Source: AP-15 sp963777435
Lineage (GTDB): Bacteria; Pseudomonadota; Alphaproteobacteria; ATCC43930; CGMCC-115725
DNA: 64,000 nt
Assembly: GCA_963777435.1 (NCBI GenBank)
Contig: CAVZQT010000004.1
Span: 496,001-560,000 of the forward strand
Direction: 5' to 3'
Every line of letters begins with the position of its first letter. The stretch's first letter is position 1. A program made the translations under genes and the position numbers. The notes beneath the pieces were generated by a model. The model saw nothing but the letters and a program-made list of their open reading frames with translations, did no database searches and was not told where the DNA came from. Below are positions 44,533-54,595 of the stretch, piece by piece.

Positions 44533-46470
44533 TCAGCCCCACCGACGCTTCCATTCCTGAAACATTAGCACGCTCCATAAAGCTGACTGCCAATTACGGC
44601 GGCCCGATTGGTGTTCGCGCCATTTCTCCTGTATCGGGTCTGGGTTCAGCAAGCCGTCGGCGCGCATCGCGATCGGATCAAGAAGATCTTCGGCCCAGTC
44701 CCGCAGGCCATCGCGCAGCCAATCAGCGATTGGGGACTCGAACCCCTGCTTTGGACGTTCGAAGAGCGGTCGCGGCACATGGCGGGCGAGCACGTTCTTC
44801 AGCACGATCTTGGTCCTGGCCCCAGAGATCTTTTGATCGCGCGGAAGTCCCAGCGCGAACTCGATGACGCGATGATCAAGGATTGGACAACGCCCCTCGA
44901 GGCTGACCGCCATCGTTGCTCGATCTACCTTGGTCAAGATGTCATCTGGTAGATACGTAAGAAGATCGATCACCGCCATGCGGTCAAGGAAGTCGGGGAC
45001 CTCGTCGGCCGCCGCACCTTCCCAGATCGGGTCTACCGGCTCGGCCGCGCCCGGAACCAGGAATTCCGGCTCGGACCATAGACTGCGGATCTCCCGAAAC
45101 AGCAGGTCCTGGCTGGGCAGGCTGATCCAGGCGGCGAGTTTGTGCGCTCGATCACCAAGCCGCTCCGGCCGGGCGGCTCCCGGCGCCAAGCGCGCCAGCA
45201 AATCCCAGGCGGCCGGGCTCGGCACCGTCAACAGCGCGGCCAATCCTCGACGGGCAGCCAGCGGCAGGGCGCCAGCGACACCGCCGAGCCGCGCCCCAAA
45301 TTGATACCAGGGGTAACCGTGAAACAACTCGTCCCCGCCGTCACCGGATAATGCCACTGTGACGTGGCGACGCGCCAATTCGGAGACCAGCAAAGTCGGG
45401 ATCTGCGAGGCATCTGCGAACGGTTCATCAAACCATTCGGGCAGCTTGGGGATCAGATCGAGCGCCGTTTCAGCCGGCACATAGATTTCGGTGTGATCCG
45501 TGCCGAGGTGTTCGGCTACTGCTTTTGCGTAAGGCGCCTCGTTGTAGCGCGGCTCATTGAAACCGACCGAAAAGGTTTTAACCGGCCGCGCGCTGTGCTT
45601 CTGCATCAGCGCGACGACGATGGAGCTGTCGATGCCGCCCGAAAGAAACGCGCCGAGCGGGACATCGGCTATCATCCGACGCCGCACCGCATCGCTGAGC
45701 AAGTCTTCGAGTACATCGGTCGGATCGTTCCCGTTCGCCGGTGCGCGTGGTCGAGCGGCGATTTCGCGGACATCCCAGTAGACATGTTCCGCGGGCTCGC
45801 CGGAGCGATGACCGTCGGCCGGGATCGCTACCGCGGTGCCAGGTCTGAGTTGCCGGATCCCCCGCAAAACCGAGCGCGCCGAGGAGTAGCAACCAAATCG
45901 CAAATAGCCGGAGAGCGCGTCGCGGTCGATTGTGCGCTGGCAGGCAGGATGCGCCATCAACGCCTTGAGTTCGGAGCCGAACAAGACGGTACCATTGAAG
46001 TGGCCGTAATATAGTGGCTTTTTCCCGATCCGATCGCGCAGCAGCCAGAGGGTTCGCGTTCGGGAATCCCACCATGCCAGCGCGAACATTCCGATAAGGC
46101 GCTTTGCGGTCGCGGTGACACCCCAGGCTTCGAATGCTTCGAGGATCACCTCGCTGTCGGAGTGCCCACGCCAACGGATGCCCCGTTGCTCCAGCTCGGG
46201 CTTCAGTTCCTCGGGATTGTAAACCTCGCCGTTATAGGCCAGCACCGAACGGCCGCTAGCCGACACCATCGGCTGGGCCCCGGCCGAGCTCAGATCAATG
46301 ATTGAGAGCCGCCGAAACCCGAGCGCGATCCCGGCTGCTGGGTCAGCCCAACTGCCGCTCGCATCCGGACCGCGATGAGCTAGGCGGTCGGCCATCGTGA
46401 GGGCCAGTTCCGCCGCTTCCGACTGATTGAAACGGCGTTTCAGATCGAGAAAACCCGCAATCCCGCACAT
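44533..46470 (-). CDS. asnB: Asparagine synthase (glutamine-hydrolysing)-type amidotransferase
   Basis: The 645-residue protein begins MCGIAGFLDL; Cys2 is the glutaminase nucleophile. HRGPDASGSW and FRRLSIIDLS complete the glutaminase site, and FLSGGIDSSIVVAL is the ATP-pyrophosphatase loop near residue 270. ALSGDGGDELFHGYPWY and KVDRATMAVSLEGRCP follow. Members close to exosortase or polysaccharide loci modify glycans by amidation; here glycosyltransferases lie on either side, so that role is likely rather than bulk asparagine synthesis. Confidence 0.9.
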   Translation of the reverse strand: MCGIAGFLDLKRRFNQSEAAELALTMADRLAHRGPDASGSWADPAAGIALGFRRLSIIDLSSAGAQPMVSASGRSVLAYNGEVYNPEELKPELEQRGIRWRGHSDSEVILEAFEAWGVTATAKRLIGMFALAWWDSRTRTLWLLRDRIGKKPLYYGHFNGTVLFGSELKALMAHPACQRTIDRDALSGYLRFGCYSSARSVLRGIRQLRPGTAVAIPADGHRSGEPAEHVYWDVREIAARPRAPANGNDPTDVLEDLLSDAVRRRMIADVPLGAFLSGGIDSSIVVALMQKHSARPVKTFSVGFNEPRYNEAPYAKAVAEHLGTDHTEIYVPAETALDLIPKLPEWFDEPFADASQIPTLLVSELARRHVTVALSGDGGDELFHGYPWYQFGARLGGVAGALPLAARRGLAALLTVPSPAAWDLLARLAPGAARPERLGDRAHKLAAWISLPSQDLLFREIRSLWSEPEFLVPGAAEPVDPIWEGAAADEVPDFLDRMAVIDLLTYLPDDILTKVDRATMAVSLEGRCPILDHRVIEFALGLPRDQKISGARTKIVLKNVLARHVPRPLFERPKQGFESPIADWLRDGLRDWAEDLLDPIAMRADGLLNPDPIQEKWREHQSGRRNWQSALWSVLMFQEWKRRWG

Positions 46471-46731
46471 CCCCAGGCCCCGCCTCAGGCTTTCACTGCT
46501 GGGAACGCCAGATCAAATACTTGCTTTGAAAAAAACAATTGCAAAGCACTTCACCATATTTTTGTAATCATACTATCTCTTAAGCCGCATCGAATCACGG
46601 CGGAATTCTGACTACCAGTCAGTAACCGGGTAGCCGGCGCGCGTCAATTTGACATCGCTCTCGTTATAGAGATCGAAAAATGAAAATGTATGAATGCGGA
46701 TCTGGCGAGGTTGTCCTAACTTTCAGTCATA

Positions 46732-48084
46732 TTGACACCCTCGTCTCGTAGCAGCGGGGTTTCAGGCTTGGCGCAGACGAATGGTTTGATCGAATGCGAC
46801 GATAGCTCGCACCCAGAGCCAGCAAAACCAGCCAAATCGGCCCGCAGACTTCGTGTGCTCGTATTCACGCTCGTATTTCCAAATTCCGGGCAGCCCTTAC
46901 ACGGCACCTTTGTATTGGAACGCGTCCGACATCTCGCGGCCGTGGCCGACATCCATGTCGTCGCGCCGATCCCGTGGTTCCGCCCGTATCAGGGAAGCAA
47001 CCCGCCCCGGATCGCGCCGATCCTATCCGTCAGGCATCCTCGATTTTGGTACATTCCGAAACTGTTACCGGCGTTGCGGGCATTCTTCTTGTTCCTTTCG
47101 AGCGCCCGGGATGTCCGGCGACTACGGGCGAGCTTCGATTTCGATCTGATCGATGCTCATTTCGCGTATCCGGACGGGTTCGCAGCCATCCTCCTCGGCC
47201 GCTGGTTTAATCGCCCGGTTTGCATCACCCTTCGAGGAACCATCGTTCAGTGGTCGCGCCGTCCTCTTGGACGATTGCTCTGCGATTGGGCGCTTCAGCA
47301 CGCGCAACAGGTAATCGCGGTTGCGCAGAGCCTCGCGGAGCGCGCGCGGAAAGGGGGCGTTCCCGAATACCGCATCGAAACGATTGCGAACGGTGTTGAC
47401 ATCGAGCGCTTCCGGCTGCGCGAGCGGGCCGCGGCGAGAAAGTCGCTGGGCCTGCCCGAGGACGGGCAACTTCTGGTTTCGGTCGGGCACATATCGCCGC
47501 GTAAGGGCTTTCAACGCGTGATCCGCAGCCTGCCGCGCGTCGTCGAAACCTGTCCGGAAGTGCGGTTGGCGATCGTCGGCGGCAAGGGAGCCGAGCAGGA
47601 CAACAGCGCCGAGCTCAAAGCCCTCGCGCAGGACCTGGGCTTGACGGATCGTATCCTATTCCCTGGTGCTGAGGTGCCGGATCGGGTCGCTTTGTGGCTG
47701 GCGGCTGCAGATGTCTTCGTTCTCGCCAGCGATTACGAGGGTTGTCCAAACGTCGTCCTTGAAGCAATGGCTTGCGGTAGGCCGGTTGTCGCGACCAAGG
47801 TTGGCGATATCGCGCGCATGGTACCGGAATTCGCGGGAGTTCTGTTCAATGATCCGGAAGATCGAATGGCGCTGGCCCAGAGCCTAATCTCCGCCTTGTC
47901 GCAGAACTGGGACGCGCAACAAATTCATCACCATGTGGCGGCACGATCCTGGGACGATGTCGCCCAGCGAGTACTAGCCCGATGGCATCTCGCGGTTGCA
48001 GGCTTCGACGCACAGAGGACACCCGGACCTGCCGTATCAACGCGGGCTGTGGTCGCTGATGCGGTCCAGAGCCGAAAGGCATAA
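46732..48084 (+). CDS. Glycosyltransferase family 4 protein
   Basis: A 450-residue GT-B enzyme: RVLVFTLVFPNSGQPLHGTF, IDAHFAYPDGFAA, ETIANGVDIERF, VGHISPRKGFQRVIRSL, VLASDYEGCPNVVLEAMACG with the E-x7-E sites intact, and VPEFAGVLFNDPED. It resembles glycosyltransferases of exosortase-linked and capsule loci. The TTG start at 46732 gives a 40-residue polar extension; a later start is possible since no Shine-Dalgarno site is seen. It is divergent from the amidotransferase. Confidence 0.88.
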   Translation: MTPSSRSSGVSGLAQTNGLIECDDSSHPEPAKPAKSARRLRVLVFTLVFPNSGQPLHGTFVLERVRHLAAVADIHVVAPIPWFRPYQGSNPPRIAPILSVRHPRFWYIPKLLPALRAFFLFLSSARDVRRLRASFDFDLIDAHFAYPDGFAAILLGRWFNRPVCITLRGTIVQWSRRPLGRLLCDWALQHAQQVIAVAQSLAERARKGGVPEYRIETIANGVDIERFRLRERAAARKSLGLPEDGQLLVSVGHISPRKGFQRVIRSLPRVVETCPEVRLAIVGGKGAEQDNSAELKALAQDLGLTDRILFPGAEVPDRVALWLAAADVFVLASDYEGCPNVVLEAMACGRPVVATKVGDIARMVPEFAGVLFNDPEDRMALAQSLISALSQNWDAQQIHHHVAARSWDDVAQRVLARWHLAVAGFDAQRTPGPAVSTRAVVADAVQSRKA

Positions 48085-48096
48085 AGAAAGCGCGCG

Positions 48097-48591
48097 GTGA
48101 CGGCGGGCCCAAGTGGCGGCGGTCTGACAAATGAAGCGTTGCGGTGGTTGTTTCGGGCGCCGGTGTATCTTTACCGCTGGCGCTGCGGATGGCTCCTTGG
48201 GCACCGGTTCCTGTTACTCGTCCATATCGGCCGCCATACCGGTCTTCGCCACGAAACCGTGTTGGAAGTCGTCGAGTACCGCAGAGAACGGTGCGAGGCG
48301 GTCGTAATCAGCGGATTCGGACCGACCGCTGATTGGTTGCGCAATATCGGGGCGACGCCCAGCCTGGAGGTGGTTATAGGATCGCGTCGGTTCGCCGCTA
48401 GCTATAGGATCCTCGGCCCCGAGGAAGCGGTGACCGTGATCGAGAGCTACGAGCGTCGTCACCCACTCACTGCGCCGATCATTCGCGCCGTCTTGAGCCG
48501 GCTTGTCGGCTGGAGCTATGCGGGCAACCCGGGAGACCGTCGCAAAGTCGCGGCGCAGCTGCCGTTTATCGCCTTTCGCCCGCGGGCATAG
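48097..48591 (+). CDS. Deazaflavin-dependent nitroreductase (DDN)-like protein
   Basis: The 164-residue protein resembles the DUF385/DDN family: LLLVHIGRHTGLRHETVLEVV, GFGPTADWLRNIGATP and VVIGSRRFAASYRI are characteristic. Family members bind F420 or related cofactors and reduce small molecules or quinones. GTG 48097 begins 12 bases after the GT4 stop, so it may be cotranscribed. The function here is unknown. Confidence 0.85.
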   Translation: MTAGPSGGGLTNEALRWLFRAPVYLYRWRCGWLLGHRFLLLVHIGRHTGLRHETVLEVVEYRRERCEAVVISGFGPTADWLRNIGATPSLEVVIGSRRFAASYRILGPEEAVTVIESYERRHPLTAPIIRAVLSRLVGWSYAGNPGDRRKVAAQLPFIAFRPRA

Positions 48592-48663
48592 CGGCTGATC
48601 GACCAACTTCCGCAACATACCGGCCTGCTCGGCGTCCGCCGGGAAAACCCATCCCTCCCGGGT

Positions 48664-50334
48664 TCAGGCTTCGCCATAATGGACTCGGCGGAAGTTGCGC
48701 GACGGGATTAGATCGTCGATATGCACATCCCACAAGGTGCTGCCCGGCGATTGCTGATGATCGCGGAACAGGCGTTCTAATTGGCCCATCTTGGTCACCG
48801 TGACGGCGTTGAGACCAAAGCCGCGGGCGATCGCGGCAATGTCGCCGCGCCCGTGGGTCGCGTGCTGCGGGTCGCCGCCGGTAGCACGGAATTTATGAGT
48901 TTCGGCGCCGTAACCGCCATCGTTCAGGATACAGATCAACATTTTAAGGCCGTGGCGGCGCACCGTCTCCAACTCTTGGATGTGCTGATAGAGACTGCCG
49001 TCGCCATCAATCAGCATGATCTTGTCGCTGCCGCGGGCGACAGCGACGCCGATCGTCGCCGACAAGCCCGATCCGATTGCGCCAAAATCGAGCGGAGTGT
49101 GGTATTTGCCGGCCGACCGGTCCTTCAGGTGGGTCATCGCAAAGCTAAAGCAGTGACCTCCGGCGACGATTACGTCCCAATCCTTTGGCACTGCCGCGTC
49201 GAGCTCGCGCACGACCTTGCGCGGGTCGAGGGTTCCCGGCGTCACCGCGAATTCCTTAGGGTCGGGGGTTTCGGCCGCAGCGGCGATCCGTGTCGCGACC
49301 GTGTTGCTGCGCCAGCCAGGCCGGCGGATGCCGCGCTCCTGCAGGCGGCGAGCGATCGCCTCGGCGGTGGCGCGAGCATCGGCGCGTATGTGCAGATCGG
49401 CGGTCTTGACCCCCTGCCATAGCCCGCGCGGGTTGGTGTCGATCTGCACCACCTTGGCGTTGGGATAAAGATACCCGCCCTCTGTTGTGTAGTGGCCAAG
49501 TCCGGCGCCGGCGCCGATCACAAGGTCGGCCTCGGCAAAGAATTCGCGGCCAAGATCGGTGGCAAACGTGCCGGCAATGTCGAGCGCGAACGGGTTGCCG
49601 TTGAAAAGACCCTTGCCGAGCAGGGTCGTCGCCAACAACGCGCCGCTCTCGTCGGCCAGGCTTTCGAGCGCCTGCCGCGCGCCTGACCAGACGGCACCCC
49701 GCCCGCCGATCACGATCGGGCGCTCGGCTTCGGCGATCATCGAGGCAACTTCGTCGACCAATGCCGGATCGGGCGGGATCACTTGCGCGCGCGGCATCAA
49801 ATCGGTCGATGGCGTGTAGTCCGGCAGGTACGGAAACGCTTCTTTCTGCAGGTCGAGCGGCACGCTCAGCACGACCGGGCGGCGCTCGGCGCGGGCGACA
49901 TAGAACGCCTCTCGGACGCAATCGAGCGCGCGGTCGATGGTACGGATCGGCACGAAATGAGCGCCGGTCGCCAACGCTAACGGCGCCTGGTCGATCTGCT
50001 GCATATACCACGAGGCGTTGATTGGCGCATCGCCCGAGAACACGACGACCGGCGCATTGCCGCGCGCCGCCATGACAAGTGCGGTCATGATCTGAGTGTA
50101 GCCGGGCCCACAGGTGACCGAGGCGACGCCGACTTTGCCGGACGCGCGAGCGTAGCCGTCGGCCATCGCAACCGCGCAATGCTCGTGGCGGGCATGGATC
50201 AGCCGAGTGTTCTGGTTGTCGGCCATCGACGCCGACCAATACATGTTGGCGTCACCCATCAGGGTGAACAGCGTGTCGACTCCTTCGGTCGCGAAGGCCT
50301 GCGCCAGGACGTCCGAGACCTGGTTGTCGCTCAT
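48664..50334 (-). CDS. Thiamine-diphosphate-dependent enzyme (acetolactate synthase-like)
   Basis: The 556-residue protein has the catalytic glutamate in HARHEHCAVAMADGYARASG, the GPGYTQIMTALVMA region, and the ThDP/Mg motif GDGSLYQHIQELETV...NDGGYG, with GDG and N present. The three-domain layout fits acetolactate synthase, benzoylformate decarboxylase and related enzymes. ATG 50334 follows AAAGGA. Its start overlaps the stop of a CoxG-like gene, an unusual partner. The substrate is not known. Confidence 0.9.
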   Translation of the reverse strand: MSDNQVSDVLAQAFATEGVDTLFTLMGDANMYWSASMADNQNTRLIHARHEHCAVAMADGYARASGKVGVASVTCGPGYTQIMTALVMAARGNAPVVVFSGDAPINASWYMQQIDQAPLALATGAHFVPIRTIDRALDCVREAFYVARAERRPVVLSVPLDLQKEAFPYLPDYTPSTDLMPRAQVIPPDPALVDEVASMIAEAERPIVIGGRGAVWSGARQALESLADESGALLATTLLGKGLFNGNPFALDIAGTFATDLGREFFAEADLVIGAGAGLGHYTTEGGYLYPNAKVVQIDTNPRGLWQGVKTADLHIRADARATAEAIARRLQERGIRRPGWRSNTVATRIAAAAETPDPKEFAVTPGTLDPRKVVRELDAAVPKDWDVIVAGGHCFSFAMTHLKDRSAGKYHTPLDFGAIGSGLSATIGVAVARGSDKIMLIDGDGSLYQHIQELETVRRHGLKMLICILNDGGYGAETHKFRATGGDPQHATHGRGDIAAIARGFGLNAVTVTKMGQLERLFRDHQQSPGSTLWDVHIDDLIPSRNFRRVHYGEA

Positions 50335-50975
50335 CCGGTTTTTCCTTTGACTGAAAAGAGTTGTTTGAGCCACCCGAGCAAGGCTCGCCACAACAGTGAG
50401 CCGCCATGCAGCGGGGCTGTGGCGACCGGCGGACCGGCTATTCGCGCGTTGGCATTGCTCGGTTCATCCGCGATTGCCGAGGGTGGTTGCGAGGAATTAG
50501 CCGGCTCCGCTTCTTCGGGCATAGGGGCCGGGCCCTCCTGTGCGAGCTTGGCCATGTTGCCGGCGAATTCAGCCAAAATTGCACGGGCGAGATGCACGCC
50601 GCCGGCATTGGCGAAGGTTTCGAGCGGCCCAGTGACATTGAAGCTGCCCTCGACCTTGAGCACGGTCGCCGCACCACCGCTCGCCGTAACCACTCCCGAG
50701 GCCAATGCCCGCGAGGCGCCGCGTCCATCAATGCCGCGCCCCTCGATCGTGCAGCGTCGAGCCGCATCGTCATAGGCAAGCTTGGCCTCGCCGCGAAAGA
50801 TCGCGATCGTCGGACCGAACTTGACCCGCATCGTGCCTTGATAGGCGTCGCCCTCGTTCGACTGGGTCAAGGTCGCGCCGGGGATGCAAGAGGCGACAAG
50901 GGCGGGATCGCGCAACATCGGCCACACTGCGGCCGGCGGCGATGGTATCGTCACCTCTTCTCTGATCGAAATCAT
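50331..50975 (-). CDS. CoxG/SRPBCC family protein with C-terminal anchor
   Basis: A 214-residue protein: residues 1-145 are an SRPBCC fold with PSPPAAVWPMLRDPALVASC, IPGATLTQSNEGDAYQGTM and VKVEGSFNVTGPLETFANAG-like sequence, as in CoxG, which helps anchor or mature CO dehydrogenase. A Pro/Ala/Glu-rich linker leads to LLWRALLGWLKQLF, an amphipathic or membrane-touching helix near the end. It overlaps the ThDP enzyme start by 4 bases. A CoxL-type subunit lies about 8 kb away, but the two are not in one operon. Confidence 0.85.
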   Translation of the reverse strand: MISIREEVTIPSPPAAVWPMLRDPALVASCIPGATLTQSNEGDAYQGTMRVKFGPTIAIFRGEAKLAYDDAARRCTIEGRGIDGRGASRALASGVVTASGGAATVLKVEGSFNVTGPLETFANAGGVHLARAILAEFAGNMAKLAQEGPAPMPEEAEPANSSQPPSAIADEPSNANARIAGPPVATAPLHGGSLLWRALLGWLKQLFSVKGKTG

Positions 50976-51010
50976 GACCCAAGGCTAATGGCAATCCCCC
51001 GAGTTTGTCG

Positions 51011-53384
51011 ATGAATGACTTGATCCCCGATCCGCTTTCGCCCGATCTCCTCTCAACTGAGCGCGGCGTGCCGCACAGCTGCCATTGGGGCGCCTTTTCG
51101 GTGCGAAGCTACCGCGGCGATATCAAAATCGTACCGCACCCACGCGACCCCGACCCCTCGCCACTGCTCGAAAACATTCCGGCCGCGATCGCTCATCGCG
51201 CGCGCATCGCTCGACCGGTGGTCCGGCGCGGCTGGCTCGACCATGGTCCCGGACCGGATCGCCAACGGGGTCGAGACGAATTCGTCGAGGTTTCTTGGCC
51301 GCGCGCACTCGATCTCGCTTCGGCGGAAATACGGCGGGTGTATGCGCAGTCCGGACCGCGGGGCGTGTTTGGCGGTTCGTATGGCTGGGCCAGCGCCGGG
51401 AGGTTTCATGACGCCCAGCATCAGATCCATCGATTTCTGAACCTCGCCGGCGGATATGTCCGCTCGGTCAACAGCTACAGCTCGGGAGCGGCGACGGTGA
51501 TCCTGCCGCACATCGTCGGATCGCAAGGAATCGTGGCCGGCAACAATGTCAGCTGGGATGAGATGGTCGCCGAGAGTGCGTTGGTGCTGGCCTTTGGCGG
51601 CATGGCGCTCAAAAACAACGATGTCGGTGGCGGCGGCTCAAGCCAGCACATCGCCCGCGACCGGCTGCGCGCGGCGGGTCAACACGGGGTCGAATTCCAC
51701 CTGATCGGTCCGTTGCGCGACGATCTCCCGGCTGAGGCAAACGCGGTATGGCACTCTATCCGTCCCGGCAGCGATGTCGCGCTGATGCTCGGCATCGCGC
51801 ACACGCTGGTGGCCGACGGCCGCCACGACCGGGCCTTTCTCGACCGCTATTGCGTCGGCTGGGACGAATTTGAAGCATATCTGATGGGCCGCGAGGACGG
51901 GCAGCCCAAGGGTGCGAGTTGGGCTGCCAATATTTGCGGCATGCCGGCAGGAGAAATTGCGGCACTGGCGCGGCGAGCGGCCGGCCGCCGTACCTTGATC
52001 ACCTGCTCGCAGTCGCTGCAGCGCGCCGAACATGGCGAGCAACCAGTGTGGATGGGGCTGGTGTTGGCGGCAATACTGGCCCAGATCGGTTTGCCTGGCG
52101 GTGGATTTGCCTATGCGCTGGGATCGACCTCAAATACCGGCAAGCCCCCCTTGGCGGTGCCGCTGCCGACCCCGCCGATCGGCCGCAACAGCATCGACGA
52201 TTTTATTCCGGTCGCCCGCATCGCCGACATGCTGCTCAGCCCCGGCGAACCCTTCGACTACAACGGCCGGCAGCTGACCTATCCCGACATCCGGCTGCTC
52301 TATTGGGCCGGCGGCAACCCATTTCACCATCACCAGGATCTGAACCGGTTACGCCACGCCTTCGCGCGCCCCGACACTGTCATCGTGCATGATTTGGTGT
52401 GGACTGCGACAGCCCGGCACGCCGACATCGTCTTTCCGGCGACAATTACTCTCGAGCGCGAGGACATCGGCGCCTCGGCTGGCGACCCGCTGTTGGTGGC
52501 AATGCACAAGGCCGTAGAGCCCTTTGCCGAGGCGCGTGACGACCACACCATCTTTGCCGGGCTGGCCGAGCGGCTCGGCTTTGCCCAAGCATTTACCGAG
52601 GGCCGTTCACCGCGCGAGTGGCTGGCTTATATTTACGAGCCGAACTCGGCGCGCGTTGCTCGATCGCGGGTTTGATGCACCCACCTTCGAAGAATTTTGG
52701 CGGGCCGGCGAGTTAACCTTGCCCACGCTGGACTGGGACGGCGGTCCGCTCCGCGACTTCCGCCGCAATCCCGATAAATCCCCGTTGCCGACGCCGAGCG
52801 GCAAGATCGAGATAAGTTCGGCGGCGATCGCCGGGTTTAACTATCCCGATTGCCCCAGCCATCCGGTCTGGCTACCGTCGAGCGAGGGACCCGGCTCTCC
52901 TCCCGCGGCGAGGTATCCGGTGTGGTTGATCGCCAACCAGCCGGCGACCCGATTGCACAGCCAGCTCGATTTCGGCGCCGTCAGTCAGGCCGCCAAAGTC
53001 AGAGGCCGAGAGCCGGTCCGCATCAACCCGCAAGACGCAGCGGCGCGCGGCATTCGCGACGGCGATATCGTTCGCCTCTTCAATGGTAGGGGCGCGTGCC
53101 TCGCCGGCGCGGTCGTGAGCGACGCGCTGCGACTAGGCGTCGTGCAATTATCGACCGGCGCCTGGTACGACCCTGAGAATCCGGCCGCCGAGGCGCCGCT
53201 CTGCGTCCATGGCAACCCGAACGTGCTGACAGCGGATGTCGGCACCTCGCGGCTCGCGCAAGGCTGCACCGGTCAACTCACTCGGGTGGAAATCGAACGC
53301 TTTGAGGGCCCATTGCCGCCGATCAAATGCTTTGACCCGCCGATTAGGCCTGGCGGCGGAGGAAATCTAGAAGAAGAGAGCTAA
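51011..53384 (+). CDS. Molybdopterin-dependent reductase, BisC/TorA-type (one frame break)
   Basis: The first part (to about 52655) has SCHWGAFSVRS, GGSYGWASAGRFHDAQHQ, SVNSYSSGAATVILPH with the serine expected to bind Mo, GNNVSWDEMV and NPFHHHQDLNRLR. The family sequence continues in the next frame from ALLDRGFDAPTFEEFWRAGE through LPTPSGKIEISSAAI and NQPATRLHSQLD to 53384. One base fewer near 52655-52665 makes a single protein of about 790 residues, the usual length of DMSO/biotin-sulfoxide reductases. No Tat signal is seen, so cytoplasmic, BisC-like. The last 41 bases overlap a convergent hydrolase gene. Confidence 0.88.
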
Positions 53385-54504
53385 CCCGTTCGGGCTGTTC
53401 CTGCTGCACCCAATGCCCGGCGCCGTCGATCAGATGGCAGCCGCGCATCTGGGTACAGCCGGTGCCTTGCATGCGCTCGAAACTACCCGGCCGCTGGTAA
53501 GTGCCCCAGTCGCTTTTGCCGGTGATAAACATCGACGGCACGTCGATCGCGCGCCCCGAAAACAAGCGCAATTCGGCATCGGATAGCCCCGTGGTGCGGC
53601 TGCGATACCAGTTGAGGCCGCCCTGAAAACCATTGCGCTGGTATTCGCCGGCATAGACTGCCAACTCGTCTTCGGGCAGCCAATGGCAGGATGCGATCTC
53701 GGCCGGTGACGGCATCACCGGGATCACGGTCTCCGCCATATTGCGGTCTCGGTCCATGATGTAGTAGGTCGGCATCTTCGCCAGCTCTTCAGCACTCCAT
53801 GATTTGAGCGGATAGGGCCGGTTCCCTTGCCAGTCCGCACTCTTGTAATGGAAATATCCGCGCATAAGAGCGTGTACGCCTTGCGGGCAATGCCACATGT
53901 CGTCATTGGCGGGGCGCGTCGAGTAATACCATTGGTAATGCTTGCGCGGCTGGTCGAGTGATGCCAGTGCCCTGTGGATGTCGGGTTCCGGGACTGCGGC
54001 ATCCGAAGCCGCGCGATCTGCGGTGTCGAACAGAAACGAGGGCGGTCCGGCGAATGGTGCGCTCATCAATGTGACGGAGCGAAAGACATCGGGTCGGATC
54101 AGTGCACACCAGGCCGCGACTGAGGCGCCGAAATCGTGGCCGACGACCGCCGCAACCGAACGATGGCCGAATGCCAGCACCAATGCCAATGCGTCTCTAA
54201 CCGCATTCAATATGCTGAACGGATGCAAATCGGCATCGTAATCCGCACTCCAGCCGGTAGTGCGGCCATAGCCTCGCTGATCAGGAGCAATAACGTGAAA
54301 CCCCGCCTCCGCCAATGGCAATATCAGCTTGCGCCACGAATAGGCGAGTTCCGGAAAGCCGTGCAGCAATAGCACACAAGGCCGGTCGCTGCCTGCAAAA
54401 CCGGCCTCCAGCACATGCATGCGCAGCCCGTTAACATTGTCGACAAAGCGCGCGCGCACTCCGAGCGGCAATACGGCGCTGTCGAGCGGAGGCAATTCAG
54501 CCAT
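53344..54504 (-). CDS. Alpha/beta hydrolase, epoxide hydrolase-like
   Basis: The 386-residue hydrolase has LLLHGFPELAYSWRKLI (HGFPE oxyanion motif), VVGHDFGASVAAW with Asp as nucleophile, and GAGHWVQQEQPE with the catalytic histidine. HGFPE plus an Asp nucleophile fits epoxide hydrolases and haloalkane dehalogenase relatives. The cap region is longer than usual. ATG 54504 follows AGGAGAG. Convergent with and slightly overlapping the molybdoenzyme gene. Confidence 0.87.
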   Translation of the reverse strand: MAELPPLDSAVLPLGVRARFVDNVNGLRMHVLEAGFAGSDRPCVLLLHGFPELAYSWRKLILPLAEAGFHVIAPDQRGYGRTTGWSADYDADLHPFSILNAVRDALALVLAFGHRSVAAVVGHDFGASVAAWCALIRPDVFRSVTLMSAPFAGPPSFLFDTADRAASDAAVPEPDIHRALASLDQPRKHYQWYYSTRPANDDMWHCPQGVHALMRGYFHYKSADWQGNRPYPLKSWSAEELAKMPTYYIMDRDRNMAETVIPVMPSPAEIASCHWLPEDELAVYAGEYQRNGFQGGLNWYRSRTTGLSDAELRLFSGRAIDVPSMFITGKSDWGTYQRPGSFERMQGTGCTQMRGCHLIDGAGHWVQQEQPERVSSLLLDFLRRQA

Positions 54505-54595
54505 TTGTCTCTCCTGACGCGATACTTCAGACACTGATCTTCGCCCCTGCATCATTGCACTGGGCGCGCACCGCTATGATTTCGGCTTGCCGCGG

